DNA from: an uncultured Eubacteriales bacterium
Lineage (GTDB): Bacteria; Bacillota; Clostridia; Oscillospirales; CAG-272
Assembly (NCBI GenBank): GCA_934474225.1
Contig: CAKSLU010000018.1
Location: 1-30,650, forward strand
Direction of reading: 5' to 3'
DNA length: 30,650 nucleotides
Numbering within the stretch: position 1 is the first letter of the stretch; each line of letters begins with the position of its first letter. Under the pieces are notes generated by a model. That model saw only the letters and a list, made by a program, of their open reading frames with translations, searched no databases and was not told the DNA's origin. The translations under genes and the position numbers were made by a program. This document shows, in pieces, positions 15,551-23,655 of this stretch.

Positions 15551-16552
15551 TCAGACGGCGGAGGCGTTGAGGTCGGATGCGGCGCGTGCGCCGCTCATAT
15601 ATTCATAGTAGCCCTGGAGCGCAACCATCGCCGCGTTGTCGCCGCACAGGTTCAGCGGCGGCAGGCAGAGGCGCGCACCGTGCTTTTTGCAGACCTTATC
15701 TGCGGCGGCGCGCAGGTGCGAGTTTGCGGAGACGCCGCCCGCCACGACCACGGTGGCGAGGCCTGTCGCGTCCAGCGCCATGCCGAGCTTTTTTGCAAAG
15801 CCGTCGGCAACGGTGGCGGTGAAGGAGGCGGCAAGATCGGCGCGCCGCACGGCCTCGCCGCGTGCCTCGGCGTTGTGGATGAGGTTGAGCGTGGCGGTCT
15901 TCAGCCCCGAGAACGAGAAGTCCAGCGTGTCGCCCGCAAGCGCAGGCGAGGGCAGCTTGTAGGCGTGCGGGTCGCCCTCATAGGCGAGGGCGTCCATCGC
16001 CGCGCCGCCGGGGTAGGGCATGCCGATGACGCGCCCGATTTTGTCAAAGGCTTCGCCCGCCGCGTCGTCGCGGGTCGAGCCGATCTCGTGGAAGGATGCA
16101 TAGCCGTCCACGATGTAAAACGAGGTGTGCCCGCCCGAGAGCACCACGCCGAGAAAGGGGGGCGCCAGGTCGGGATACGCCGCATAGGCGGCGGCAATAT
16201 GTGCGCGCACATGGTCCACGCCGACCAGCGGAATGCCGTTGGCCACGGCGAGTGACTTTGCAAAGTTGACGCCGACGAGCAGCGCGCCGATGAGGCCCGG
16301 ATGCGAGGTGACGGCGACCAGCCCGACATCGCCGAGCGTGATGCCCGCCTCGTCCAATGCCTCGTGCGTGATGCGCGTGACCGCCTCGATGTGGGCGCGC
16401 CCCGCGATTTCGGGGACGACGCCGCCGTAGAGACGGTGAATGTCGATCTGCGACGCGACGATGTCGGCGGCGATGCGGCGGCCGTTGTCGTCCGCCTCGA
16501 CGACCGCTGCGCTGGTCTCGTCGCAGGAGCTTTCGATTCCTAAAATGTACAT
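15551..16552 (-). CDS. tsaD: tRNA N6-adenosine threonylcarbamoyltransferase TsaD
   Basis: A 333-residue enzyme of the Kae1/TsaD/Qri7 family that transfers threonylcarbamoyl to A37 of ANN-decoding tRNAs (t6A), with TsaB and TsaE. Signatures include GIESSCDETSAAV at the N-terminus, PEIAGRAHIEAV, the metal-binding H114-x3-H118 in GVDHVRAHIAAAY, LSGGHTSF, and the C-terminal LCGDNAAMVALQGY. The neighbouring rimI is a classic tsaD neighbour; tsaB and tsaE are not in the window. ATG 16552 is preceded by AAAGGA at a good distance. The gene lies 45 bases after rimI. Confidence 0.97.
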   Translation of the reverse strand: MYILGIESSCDETSAAVVEADDNGRRIAADIVASQIDIHRLYGGVVPEIAGRAHIEAVTRITHEALDEAGITLGDVGLVAVTSHPGLIGALLVGVNFAKSLAVANGIPLVGVDHVRAHIAAAYAAYPDLAPPFLGVVLSGGHTSFYIVDGYASFHEIGSTRDDAAGEAFDKIGRVIGMPYPGGAAMDALAYEGDPHAYKLPSPALAGDTLDFSFSGLKTATLNLIHNAEARGEAVRRADLAASFTATVADGFAKKLGMALDATGLATVVVAGGVSANSHLRAAADKVCKKHGARLCLPPLNLCGDNAAMVALQGYYEYMSGARAASDLNASAV

Positions 16553-16597
16553 AACAAATCCTTTATCGTGATGCTGCGAGGGCAGCCCTGCGCGGTT

Positions 16598-17041
16598 TTA
16601 TGCGTGCTTTGCCGCATCATAGCAGCAGAGCACCGCATCCTCGCGGGGGCTTTCGTAGTAGTTTTTGCGCGTGCCGCATTCGGCAAAACCGAGCGATGCA
16701 TAGAGCGCGCGGGCAGGGGCGTTGCTCTGCCGCACTTCGAGAAAAATCCTGCCGCCGACCTTGTCGATGAGCGCCTGCACAAGCGCGCGCCCTGCGCCGC
16801 GCCCGCGCAGGGCGGGCGGGACGGCGACGGTGGTGATGTCGCTCTCGTCCAGCACGGTGCAGGCGGCGATGTAGCCGCAAAAAGCGCCGTCCGCCTCGGC
16901 GACAAGCAGTGTGCGTGCGGGGTCGGTCAGCATGTCCGCAAAGTCGTCCGCGCGCCACGGGCGGGAGAAGCAGAGCGCTTCCAGCGCCGCCACTGCGGGA
17001 ATGTCGTCCGCGCGCGCCGCGCGCACCGTCACCGCCGTCAT
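16598..17041 (-). CDS. rimI: Ribosomal protein S18-alanine N-acetyltransferase RimI
   Basis: A 147-residue GNAT acetyltransferase. The acetyl-CoA loop is RGRGAG (79-84), followed by LEVRQSNAPARALYASLGF and RKNYYESPREDA, the specific RimI pattern; E102 and Y114 are in the expected catalytic positions. RimI acetylates the N-terminus of S18, whose gene happens to lie at the right end of this window. Its ATG (17041) overlaps the stop of the phosphatase gene by 4 bases. Together with tsaD it forms the usual Firmicute rimI-tsaD pair. Confidence 0.94.
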   Translation of the reverse strand: MTAVTVRAARADDIPAVAALEALCFSRPWRADDFADMLTDPARTLLVAEADGAFCGYIAACTVLDESDITTVAVPPALRGRGAGRALVQALIDKVGGRIFLEVRQSNAPARALYASLGFAECGTRKNYYESPREDAVLCCYDAAKHA

Positions 17042-17538
17042 GCGTCGCCCTCCGCAAACAGCATCGGGAAGGCAGCCGCCATCGCGCGGCGGATGTCGGC
17101 AAGGCAGGCTTTGTAGCAGGCGAGGTCGCCGCTGTGCGGGTTTGGAATCTCGCCGAGCACGCGAATCTGCGAGGCGCGCTCGGGATAAGCGCCGATCAGC
17201 GCCTCGGCGTGCGCCGCCGACAGGCAGAACACGCCGTCACAGCGGTCAAAATCCGCCGCAGTGAACCGCACCGAGCGGTGGCTGCGGTAGTCGTTGCGCC
17301 CCAGACTCTCGATGCCCGCATCTTCCAGCGCCAGCGCCGCGTTTTCGCTGATGGGGGAGCCGTCCTTTGCCGCGATGCCGCGGCTGAACGCAAGGTAGCC
17401 GCGCCCCGCGCCTGCGGCGTTCAGCAGTGCCGCCGCCATCGGCGAGCGGCAGGTGTTGCCCGTGCAGACAAAGCAGTAGACGCGGATGTCCTTCGTGCGG
17501 ATGTCCTTGACTTCAAACTTCGGTGCGACAGTCTGCAT
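17038..17538 (-). CDS. Low-molecular-weight protein phosphatase family protein
   Basis: A 166-residue member of the LMW-PTP fold, which includes tyrosine and arginine (YwlE) phosphatases. The active-site P-loop FVCTGNTCRSP carries the CX5R motif with both Cys residues, as in arginine phosphatases. The later segment that normally supplies the general acid (DPFGG or DPY) reads PNPHSGDLACYK, so Asn appears in place of the catalytic Asp (AAC codon; the bases are clear). The enzyme may be slow, use another acid, or act as a binding protein. The frame opens to 17598 but ATG 17538, one base after the dCMP deaminase stop, is the likely start. It overlaps rimI by 4 bases. Confidence 0.85.
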   Translation of the reverse strand: MQTVAPKFEVKDIRTKDIRVYCFVCTGNTCRSPMAAALLNAAGAGRGYLAFSRGIAAKDGSPISENAALALEDAGIESLGRNDYRSHRSVRFTAADFDRCDGVFCLSAAHAEALIGAYPERASQIRVLGEIPNPHSGDLACYKACLADIRRAMAAAFPMLFAEGDA

Positions 17539-17539
17539 A

Positions 17540-18028
17540 TCAATAGCCGAGCGCCGTGCCGAGGCTGTCGTCGTTCTCCAGCCAGTCGGAGACGGCAATC
17601 TTGCGGTAGCCGTCCTTCGTGTCGCGGATGACGACCCATTCGATGCCCGCGTTGATGATCATGCGCTTGCACATCATGCAGTTGGACGTGTCCGGCATGA
17701 TGGAGCCGTCACGCGGCGAGGTGCAGCACATGTAGAGCGTCGCGCCGAGCATCTCGGTGCGGGGCGCGGCGATGATGGCGTTTGCCTCGGAATGCACCGA
17801 GCGGCAAAGCTCATAGCGCTCGCCGCGCGGGATGTTCATCTCCTCGCGCTTGCAGGATGCAAGGTCGCTGCAATTTTTGCGCCCGCGGGGCGCGCCGTTG
17901 TAGCCGGTGGCGACGATGCTGTCGTTTTTGACGATGATCGAACCGAAGCGGCGGCGCAGGCAGGTGCTGCGCTCCGAGACGATCTCGGCGATGTCGAGAT
18001 AGTAGTTTTCTTTCGATACTCTGTCCAT
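17540..18028 (-). CDS. Deoxycytidylate (dCMP) deaminase, ComEB type
   Basis: A 162-residue zinc deaminase that converts dCMP to dUMP for thymidylate synthesis. The zinc site is H79-S80-E81 (SVHSEANAI) with C117 and C120 (NCMMCKRMI); the usual PC-x2-C has Asn in place of Pro. Other family features are RRRFGSIIVKND, GYNGAPRG and YMCCTSP. ATG 18028 has GGGGGAGG 6 bases upstream. It lies 20 bases after galU in the same operon. The protein is often annotated ComEB because of its place in the B. subtilis comE operon, but there is no competence gene nearby. Confidence 0.94.
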   Translation of the reverse strand: MDRVSKENYYLDIAEIVSERSTCLRRRFGSIIVKNDSIVATGYNGAPRGRKNCSDLASCKREEMNIPRGERYELCRSVHSEANAIIAAPRTEMLGATLYMCCTSPRDGSIMPDTSNCMMCKRMIINAGIEWVVIRDTKDGYRKIAVSDWLENDDSLGTALGY

Positions 18029-18048
18029 CCGTGCCTCCCCCTTTCGTG

Positions 18049-18921
18049 TCAGATGCGGTAGTTCTTCACAAATTCGGCGAAAGCCGCCGCCGTCTCCGGA
18101 TGTTCGAGCGCCTTGACGAAATTCGCCTTGGCAAAGCCGAGCTTGGAGCCGATGTCATAGCGGTCGCCCTCAAAAATCTTTGCGGTCACGCCCTTTTCGC
18201 GGGCGTAGGCCGCCATTGCGTCGGTCAGCTGCAGCTCGCCGCCCGCGCCGGGCACGGTGTGCTCGAGAATCGTGAAAATTTCGGGTGTGAGCAGAACTCT
18301 GCCGAGAATCGCCAGGTTGGAAAACGCCTCGCCCGGCTTCGGCTTTTCAATCATGTCGTCCACGAAAAATTCGGTGTCCGAGCCTTCGATGGGTGCAGCC
18401 TTCATCGAGCAGTATTTGGAGAGCAGCTCGCGCGGCACTTCCTTGACGCCGACGGCGGCTCTGCCGTAGGCCTCGTAGGTGTCCATCAACTGGCGGGTGA
18501 CCGGCGTTTCGCTGAAGATGATGTCGTCGCCGTACAGCACGGCAAACGGTTCGTCGCCGATGAAATTCTTCGCGCGCAGGACGGCGTGGCCGAGGCCGCG
18601 CGGCTCCTTCTGCCGCAGAAAATAGACATTGGCGAGGTCGCACGCCGCGTGCAGTGCGTCGCGCTCGGCGTCGCGCCCCTTTTTCGCAAGGGCGGCGTCG
18701 TATTCGGGCGAGTAGTCGAAGAACTCCTCCATCGGAGTCTTGTCGCGCCCTGTGATGATGAGCACATCGGTGATGCCGCTGTCCGCGGCTTCCTTGACCA
18801 GATAGTAGATGGCGGGGTAGTCCATGATGGGGAGCATTTCTTTGGGGACGGCGCGGGAAATCGGCAACATGCGCGTGCCGAGACCTGCCGCGGGGATGAT
18901 CGCTTTTGTGACCTTCTTCAT
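18049..18921 (-). CDS. galU: UTP-glucose-1-phosphate uridylyltransferase
   Basis: A 290-residue nucleotidyltransferase making UDP-glucose from UTP and glucose 1-phosphate, the precursor for glycolipids, capsule and teichoic acid sugars. The N-terminal KAIIPAAGLGTRMLP and VPKEMLPIMDYPAI carry the nucleotide-binding GLGTR and the catalytic Lys. Further matches are EEFFDYSPEYD, RQKEPRGLGHAVL, VLYGDDI and YDIGSKLGF. The frame opens to 18966, but ATG 18921 follows GGAGG at the right distance and starts the conserved domain. It is the first gene of the minus-strand run reaching to 12820 and is driven by the promoter at 18985-19013. Confidence 0.97.
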   Translation of the reverse strand: MKKVTKAIIPAAGLGTRMLPISRAVPKEMLPIMDYPAIYYLVKEAADSGITDVLIITGRDKTPMEEFFDYSPEYDAALAKKGRDAERDALHAACDLANVYFLRQKEPRGLGHAVLRAKNFIGDEPFAVLYGDDIIFSETPVTRQLMDTYEAYGRAAVGVKEVPRELLSKYCSMKAAPIEGSDTEFFVDDMIEKPKPGEAFSNLAILGRVLLTPEIFTILEHTVPGAGGELQLTDAMAAYAREKGVTAKIFEGDRYDIGSKLGFAKANFVKALEHPETAAAFAEFVKNYRI

Positions 18922-18984
18922 TCGTTCCTCCGTTTGTGGCTCGCGCCCGTGGGCAGACGAACCCAAGATACATTAACATCCTCT

Positions 18985-19013
18985 ATTATAATATACCTTT
19001 GTGAAAAAAGCAA
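18985..19013 (-). promoter_or_regulatory. Promoter of the galU-to-dnaI gene run
   Basis: TTGCTT (19013-19008) and a perfect TATAAT (18990-18985) are 17 bases apart on the minus strand, 64 bases before galU. No other strong promoter was noticed between the eight closely packed genes downstream. Confidence 0.8.
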
Positions 19014-19050
19014 CGCTTTTGCGGCTTTTCCCTTTATTTATATAAAGTTA

Positions 19051-19079
19051 TTGAATCGGCGCACCGTTTGTGGTAAAAT
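19051..19079 (+). promoter_or_regulatory. Promoter of rbfA-nrnA
   Basis: TTGAAT at 19051-19056 and TAAAAT at 19074-19079, spacing 17, lie 49 bases before rbfA and are divergent from the galU promoter. Confidence 0.75.
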
Positions 19080-19128
19080 AATGAGCAGGATAAAATGCGG
19101 CACAAATGCTGCGAGATAGAGGTAACAA

Positions 19129-19491
19129 ATGGCAAATTACAGAAGAGGACGCATCAACGACGAGATGCAGAAGGAGCTGTCGGCGCTGCTGCGGGAAATC
19201 AAGGACCCGCGTGTTGCGGGCGGGATGGTCAGCATCACATCGGCGCAGGTCACGCCGGATATGAAGTACGCCACCGTGTATTTTTCGGTGCTCGGCGGCG
19301 ACCCGAAGGAGACGAAAAAGGGACTGGACAGCGCAAAGGGCTTCATCCGCCGCGAGATCGCGGCGCGGCTCAATCTGCGCAACACGCCCGAGTTCAACTT
19401 TGTGTTTGACGATTCCATCCGCTACGGCGCGCATATCTCCAAACTGCTCGAAGACATCAAGACGGCGGACGGCGGAAAGGAAAGCAAATGA
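19129..19491 (+). CDS. rbfA: Ribosome-binding factor A
   Basis: A 120-residue KH-fold protein that binds the 30S subunit and helps mature the 5' end of 16S rRNA. RINDEMQKELSALLREIKDPR, written here as two overlapping motifs (RINDEMQKEL and REIKDPRV), VTPDMKYATVYFSVLG and the RLNLRNTPEFNFVFDDSI segment are typical. AGAGGT precedes ATG 19129. In most Firmicutes rbfA lies behind infB in the nusA operon; here it starts a two-gene operon with its own promoter, next to galU. Its stop overlaps the nrnA start by 4 bases. Confidence 0.96.
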   Translation: MANYRRGRINDEMQKELSALLREIKDPRVAGGMVSITSAQVTPDMKYATVYFSVLGGDPKETKKGLDSAKGFIRREIAARLNLRNTPEFNFVFDDSIRYGAHISKLLEDIKTADGGKESK

Positions 19492-20459
19492 GCGTGGACA
19501 TTTCCGCCCTGCGTGAGGCGCTCCGAGGCGTGCGGGACGCGCTCGTCGTCGGGCACAGCCACCCGGACGGGGACTGCGCGGGCAGCGCTGCGTCGCTCGC
19601 GGCTTATCTTGCCGCAGGCGGTGCGCGGGCGCGCGTGCTGTTCCCGGAGCCGCTGCCGCTGCGCCTGCGCTTTCTCTGCGACGGCGTGGAGCTGCTCGAG
19701 ACTCTGCCGGACGACCTCGACGGCGTCACCGTAATCTGCACGGATGTGGCGTCGGCGGTGCAGCTCGGCGGTCTGCGCGAGGCGTTGGAGCATCGGGTGG
19801 CAATCCGCATCGACCACCACGAGGTCAGCACGCCCTATGCGGCGCAGGAATTTGTCGATGCCGCCGCAGCGGCGACCGGCGAGATTCTGTTTGATTTGTA
19901 TGCCGCGACCGGGCTTGCCCGCCTGCCGGGAACGGCAAAGGCGGCGGTCTTCGGCGCTATCGCGTCGGACACCGGCTGCTTTAAGTATGCCAATGTCACG
20001 CCCGCCACGCATCTGCGTGCGGCGGCGCTGCTTGCCGCAGGCGTGGACGGCGCGCGGGTGAATCAGCTGCTGTTTGACACCAAGGATGCGGCGCAGATTC
20101 GCGCCGAGGGGCTGGCGCAGAGTCGCTTGCGGCTCTTTGACGGCGGGCGCGTGTCGGCGGTGGTGATTGAAAACACCGATTATACGGATGGGCTTGCCAT
20201 GGCGGATTTTGAGACGGCGGTGGACATCGCGCGCAGCGTGCGCGGCGTGAAAATTGCCGTTGTTATTAAAGGCGCGCCGAAGGCGGGCGTCTACCGCGTG
20301 TCCCTGCGCGGCAATGACAATACCCCGGTCTCCGACATTGCCGCCGCGTTCGGCGGCGGCGGGCATCTCCTTGCCGCAGGCTGCACCGTTGAGGCAGAAA
20401 GCGGCGACGCCGCTCTGCAAATGCTGCTTCGCGAGATTGAAAAAGAGATAGGAAAATAG
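19488..20459 (+). CDS. nrnA: DHH family bifunctional nanoRNase / pAp phosphatase
   Basis: A 323-residue DHH-DHHA1 phosphoesterase that degrades RNA fragments of a few nucleotides and dephosphorylates 3'-phosphoadenosine 5'-phosphate. Metal ligands are visible in HSHPDGDCAGS (H23, D27, D29), CTDVAS (D86), the DHH triplet D109-H110-H111 and ASDTGCF (D161). The C-terminal DHHA1 domain has FGGGGHLLAAGC, which binds substrate. ATG 19488 overlaps the rbfA stop (ATGA), so translation is coupled; rbfA-nrnA adjacency is common in Firmicutes. A strong terminator follows. Confidence 0.94.
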   Translation: MSVDISALREALRGVRDALVVGHSHPDGDCAGSAASLAAYLAAGGARARVLFPEPLPLRLRFLCDGVELLETLPDDLDGVTVICTDVASAVQLGGLREALEHRVAIRIDHHEVSTPYAAQEFVDAAAAATGEILFDLYAATGLARLPGTAKAAVFGAIASDTGCFKYANVTPATHLRAAALLAAGVDGARVNQLLFDTKDAAQIRAEGLAQSRLRLFDGGRVSAVVIENTDYTDGLAMADFETAVDIARSVRGVKIAVVIKGAPKAGVYRVSLRGNDNTPVSDIAAAFGGGGHLLAAGCTVEAESGDAALQMLLREIEKEIGK

Positions 20460-20460
20460 A

Positions 20461-20490
20461 AAAAGGAACGGCGAGAGCCGTTCCTTTTTT
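20461..20490 (+). terminator. Terminator of rbfA-nrnA
   Basis: A perfect 12-bp stem AAAAGGAACGGC / GCCGTTCCTTTT with a GAGA loop, ending in TTTTTT, starts directly after the stop codon. Confidence 0.95.
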
Positions 20491-20527
20491 GCAGATTTAT
20501 GGGGGTGTCGCGCCTTTTTTGATGGAG

Positions 20528-20555
20528 CGGGTCGCCGAGGGCACCGACCCCTACC
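20528..20555. repeat. Single arm of a GTAGGG-type intergenic repeat
   Basis: CGGGTCGCCGAGGGCACCGA followed by CCCCTACC has the same layout as the repeat arms at 4779 and 12762 (short imperfect palindrome ending in CCCTAC). No inverted partner is seen nearby. The remaining bases up to 20625 hold only a weak 5-bp hairpin (AACCC/GGGTT). Confidence 0.45.
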
Positions 20556-20625
20556 GATTTGAGCGTTTTTCGTACATTCCGACGCGCGCATTTCGCCCCG
20601 ATTTTGAACCCGCATGGGTTTTTTT

Positions 20626-21435
20626 CTATTTCGCGATGTCGAAAACGCGGCGGGCGTTGTCGGCGAGGATGGCCTTGTTCTCCTCTTTTGTCAGCCCGAG
20701 CGAGAAGAAGGATGCAAGCTCGCCTTCCGGCGTCCAGAGCGGATAGTCCGTGCCGAACAGCACGCGCCCCGCGCCGTAGCGGCGGATGATCTCGACGGCG
20801 GTCTCGCGCGGCAGGTAGGGCAGGGTGGACGAGCAGTCCACCGTGAGGTTTTCGATGTCGTAGAGTTTGCGGCTCGCCTCCTCCCACATCGTGTAACCGC
20901 CCATGTGCGCGGCAATCAGCTTCAGCCCGGTGTAGATGCGCAGGATCGGGATGAGGCGGTTCGGATTGGAGAAGTCGTAGCGGCTGTCACCGGTGTGCAT
21001 GAGGATGGGCAGCCCGTCCGCCTCGCACATCTCATAGATTCTGAGGCAGCGGAAGTCGTCGATTTTGAAGCCCTGGATGTCGGGGTGCAGCTTTACGCCG
21101 TGCAGCCCCAGCTCTCGCAGATGGCGGTAGTCGCCGACGAGGTCGGGACTGTCGGGATAGAGCGTGCCGAGCCCGAAGAAGCGACCGCCCGCGGCAGCGA
21201 CTTCGGCGGCGATAAATTCGTTGATGTCCCGCACCTGATGCGCCGAGGTGGCGACCGATTCCACGATGAAGCGGTCGATGCCGCAGGTATCCGCGCGGCG
21301 GAGCAGTTCTTCCGCCGTGCCGCCGCAGGCGGACTTGGTGCGGTAGAATGTGCCGATGCCCGCGGCGGCGCGGGCGGCAATCTTGGCGGGGTAGATGTGG
21401 CAGTGCGCGTCTATGATAAAGTATCCGTTGTTCAT
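20626..21435 (-). CDS. Metal-dependent amidohydrolase (amidohydrolase 2 type)
   Basis: A 269-residue TIM-barrel hydrolase of the COG2159-like amidohydrolase group. Metal-binding positions are visible in order: DAHCHIYP (H11, H13), GVKLHPD, MHTGDSRY, AAHMGGY and FGTDYP. The family covers decarboxylases and hydrolases with very varied substrates, so the reaction is not assigned. The frame extends to 21474 but ATG 21435, with CAGGGAC upstream, starts the conserved domain. It lies 70 bases downstream of the P-type ATPase gene, separated by a terminator hairpin, so it need not be part of the metal module. Confidence 0.85.
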   Translation of the reverse strand: MNNGYFIIDAHCHIYPAKIAARAAAGIGTFYRTKSACGGTAEELLRRADTCGIDRFIVESVATSAHQVRDINEFIAAEVAAAGGRFFGLGTLYPDSPDLVGDYRHLRELGLHGVKLHPDIQGFKIDDFRCLRIYEMCEADGLPILMHTGDSRYDFSNPNRLIPILRIYTGLKLIAAHMGGYTMWEEASRKLYDIENLTVDCSSTLPYLPRETAVEIIRRYGAGRVLFGTDYPLWTPEGELASFFSLGLTKEENKAILADNARRVFDIAK

Positions 21436-21451
21436 GATGTCCCTGAAATTC

Positions 21452-21485
21452 AAAATAGTTCCGTGCAAACGCACGGAACTATTTT
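21452..21485 (-). terminator. Hairpin between the P-type ATPase and amidohydrolase genes
   Basis: A perfect 15-bp stem AAAATAGTTCCGTGC / GCACGGAACTATTTT with a 4-base loop lies just after the ATPase stop codon. The T tract is short (within the stem), so termination may be partial. Confidence 0.7.
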
Positions 21486-21505
21486 AACGCTGAATGCTTT
21501 CCGCG

Positions 21506-23614
21506 TCAAGCGTTTTCCGCATTCGGTGTGCGCGCGGCGTCGTACAGGAGCGGTGTCATGCTGCGCAGGCTGATGCCGAGTGTGGACGCATTGTGCAAGA
21601 GTGCCGAGAAGGTCGGCTGAATCATCCCGCCGACACCGAGCAGAATCAGCAGCGAGTTGAACGAGACGATGGTGCGGTAATTGTGCCCGATGCGGGTCTG
21701 CAATGCCGCCGCGATGCGGCGGAGCGTGACCAGCGTGTCAAGGTCGTCCGAGGCAACCGTCACATCCGCCACCTCACGGGCGATGGCTGCGCCGGTGCTC
21801 ACGGCGATGCCGACGTTCGCCTCGGAGAGGGCGGGCGTGTCGTTCACGCCGTCGCCGACCATCACCACCGTGCGCCCGGCTTCGCGCTCGGCTCGGACGA
21901 AGTTTGCCTTGTCCTCCGGCAGCACCTCGGCATGGTAATCGTCCACGCCGACGGCAGCAGCCACGCGCGCCGCCGTCTTCTCGTTGTCGCCGGTCATCAT
22001 CACGACTCGCCCAATACCGCAGGCATGCAGGGCACGGATCGCGCCGCGCGCACCTGCTTTGATGGGGTCGTCGATGCAGAGCACGGCGGCAAGTTCGCCC
22101 GCGATGGCAAGATACAGATAGGAATATTCGCCGGTGAGCGCGGCGAGCCTGTCTTCCTCGCCTGCGGGCACGCGGCAGGCTTCGTCCTCAAAGATGAAGT
22201 GCGCGCTGCCGATGCACACGCGCTCGCTGTCCACCGCACTGACAATGCCGTGCGCCACGACATACTGCACCTCGGCGTGCCGCTCCTCGTGACCGAGCCC
22301 GCGCGCCGTCGCCTCGGCGACGACCGCGTTGGCGATGGAGTGCGGATAATGCTCCTCGAGGCAGGCGGCAAGACGGAGCATTTCGCTCTCCTCGTGCCCG
22401 CCGAAGGTCAGAATATCCACCACGCGCGGCGTGGCATAGGTCAGCGTGCCGGTCTTGTCAAAGACCACGGCGTCCGCCTTGGCGATAGCCTCCAGATAGT
22501 GCCCGCCCTTGACGGTGATGCCGTGCAGGCTGCACTCGCGCATCGCGGAAATCACCGCAATCGGAATCGCCAGCTTGAGCGCGCAGGAGAAGTCCACCAT
22601 CAGCACCGCCAGCGCCTTGGTCACATTGCGGGTGAGCAGATAGGTCAGCGCCGTGCCGCCGAGCGTGTAGGGCACAAGGCGGTCGGCGATGCGCGTTGCC
22701 CGCGCCTCGGAGGCGGATTTCATGCGCTCGGCGTCGGTAATCATGCGGACGATGCGGTCATATCTGCCGCTGCCCGCGATTTTCTCCACTTCAATGACGA
22801 TGCTACCGTCCTCCACGACCGTGCCCGCGTAGACAAAGCCGCCCGCGCTCTTCTGTACGGGGAGGGATTCGCCGGTCATCGACGCCTGGTTGACGGCGGC
22901 TTCGCCCAAGACGACCTTGCCGTCGAGCGGAATCAGGTTGCCGGTGCGCACCGCGATGCGGTCATGCGGGGCAATCTCGCCGATGGGCACGAGCACCTCG
23001 GCGCCGTCCTCCACGCGCCAGACCTTGTCCACATGCAGCGACATGGCGCCCGCCAGGTCGGCCAGCGACTTCTTGCGCGTCCAGTCTTCGAGAATCTCGC
23101 CCAGCTTCAGCATGAACATGACCGATGCCGCCGTCTTGAAGTCGCCGCGCAGCAGCGAAACGCTGACGGCGGTGGCGTCCAGCACTTCGACGGTCAGCTT
23201 GCCGCGCCGCAGGGCGGAAAGCCCCTTCCACACATAGCGGATGCCTCTGACCGTCGCCAAAACGGCGCGCAGCGGCGCAGGGAAGAACAGCTTTGACGCA
23301 AAGCGGCGCACCACCGCGCCCACAAGGCTGTCCTCGAAGTCGCGGTTCAGCGCCCGCGTTGAATGCACGGGCAGGTAAGCGTCAAGCGCTGCGTCGTTTT
23401 TATTGTAGCGCGCAAACGCGCCGATGACGGCGGCGCGGCTGCCCGCATAGCAGACCACGGCGTCACATGTGCGTTCGTAGACCTTCGCGTGCGTCACGCC
23501 GGGGACTGCCGAAAGATACTCCTCGAGCTTGTCCGCATCGTTAAGCGACAGGCGGCAGCCGACAAGGTGCACGCGCAATCTGCCGCGCGTCTCATGCAGA
23601 ATCCTGCATTTCAT
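21506..23614 (-). CDS. Heavy-metal P1B-type ATPase with SCA membrane motif
   Basis: A 702-residue P-type ATPase exporting a metal ion. The N-terminal domain (RILHETRGRLRVHL, then LPAVPGV-like VPGVTHAKV) resembles HMA but lacks the CxxC metal-binding pair. Core motifs are complete: MTGESLPV, phosphorylated D386 in DKTGTLTY, EEHYPHSIA in place of SEHPLA, MMTGDN and GDGVNDTPAL. In the transport membrane helix the usual CPC is replaced by S343-C344-A345 (DFSCALKLAIPIA), suggesting a substrate other than Cu+ or Zn2+/Cd2+, possibly Mn or Fe. The preceding gene encodes a small membrane protein that probably works with it. A terminator-like hairpin lies between the two. GGAGG is 11 bases before ATG 23614. 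Confidence 0.92.
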   Translation of the reverse strand: MKCRILHETRGRLRVHLVGCRLSLNDADKLEEYLSAVPGVTHAKVYERTCDAVVCYAGSRAAVIGAFARYNKNDAALDAYLPVHSTRALNRDFEDSLVGAVVRRFASKLFFPAPLRAVLATVRGIRYVWKGLSALRRGKLTVEVLDATAVSVSLLRGDFKTAASVMFMLKLGEILEDWTRKKSLADLAGAMSLHVDKVWRVEDGAEVLVPIGEIAPHDRIAVRTGNLIPLDGKVVLGEAAVNQASMTGESLPVQKSAGGFVYAGTVVEDGSIVIEVEKIAGSGRYDRIVRMITDAERMKSASEARATRIADRLVPYTLGGTALTYLLTRNVTKALAVLMVDFSCALKLAIPIAVISAMRECSLHGITVKGGHYLEAIAKADAVVFDKTGTLTYATPRVVDILTFGGHEESEMLRLAACLEEHYPHSIANAVVAEATARGLGHEERHAEVQYVVAHGIVSAVDSERVCIGSAHFIFEDEACRVPAGEEDRLAALTGEYSYLYLAIAGELAAVLCIDDPIKAGARGAIRALHACGIGRVVMMTGDNEKTAARVAAAVGVDDYHAEVLPEDKANFVRAEREAGRTVVMVGDGVNDTPALSEANVGIAVSTGAAIAREVADVTVASDDLDTLVTLRRIAAALQTRIGHNYRTIVSFNSLLILLGVGGMIQPTFSALLHNASTLGISLRSMTPLLYDAARTPNAENA

Positions 23615-23655
23615 AGTGTCTTAATCCTCCGTAACGGGGAAGCCGGGGCAAACCC

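Noticed and set aside
13947..15608. A 553-residue plus-strand frame opposite dnaD-like and rex
   Set aside because: Its composition is typical of antisense frames, and both minus-strand genes are clearly real.
21494..23296. A 600-residue plus-strand frame opposite the P-type ATPase
   Set aside because: It has His/Arg/Gly-rich text with no family features, and it lies fully opposite a strong gene.
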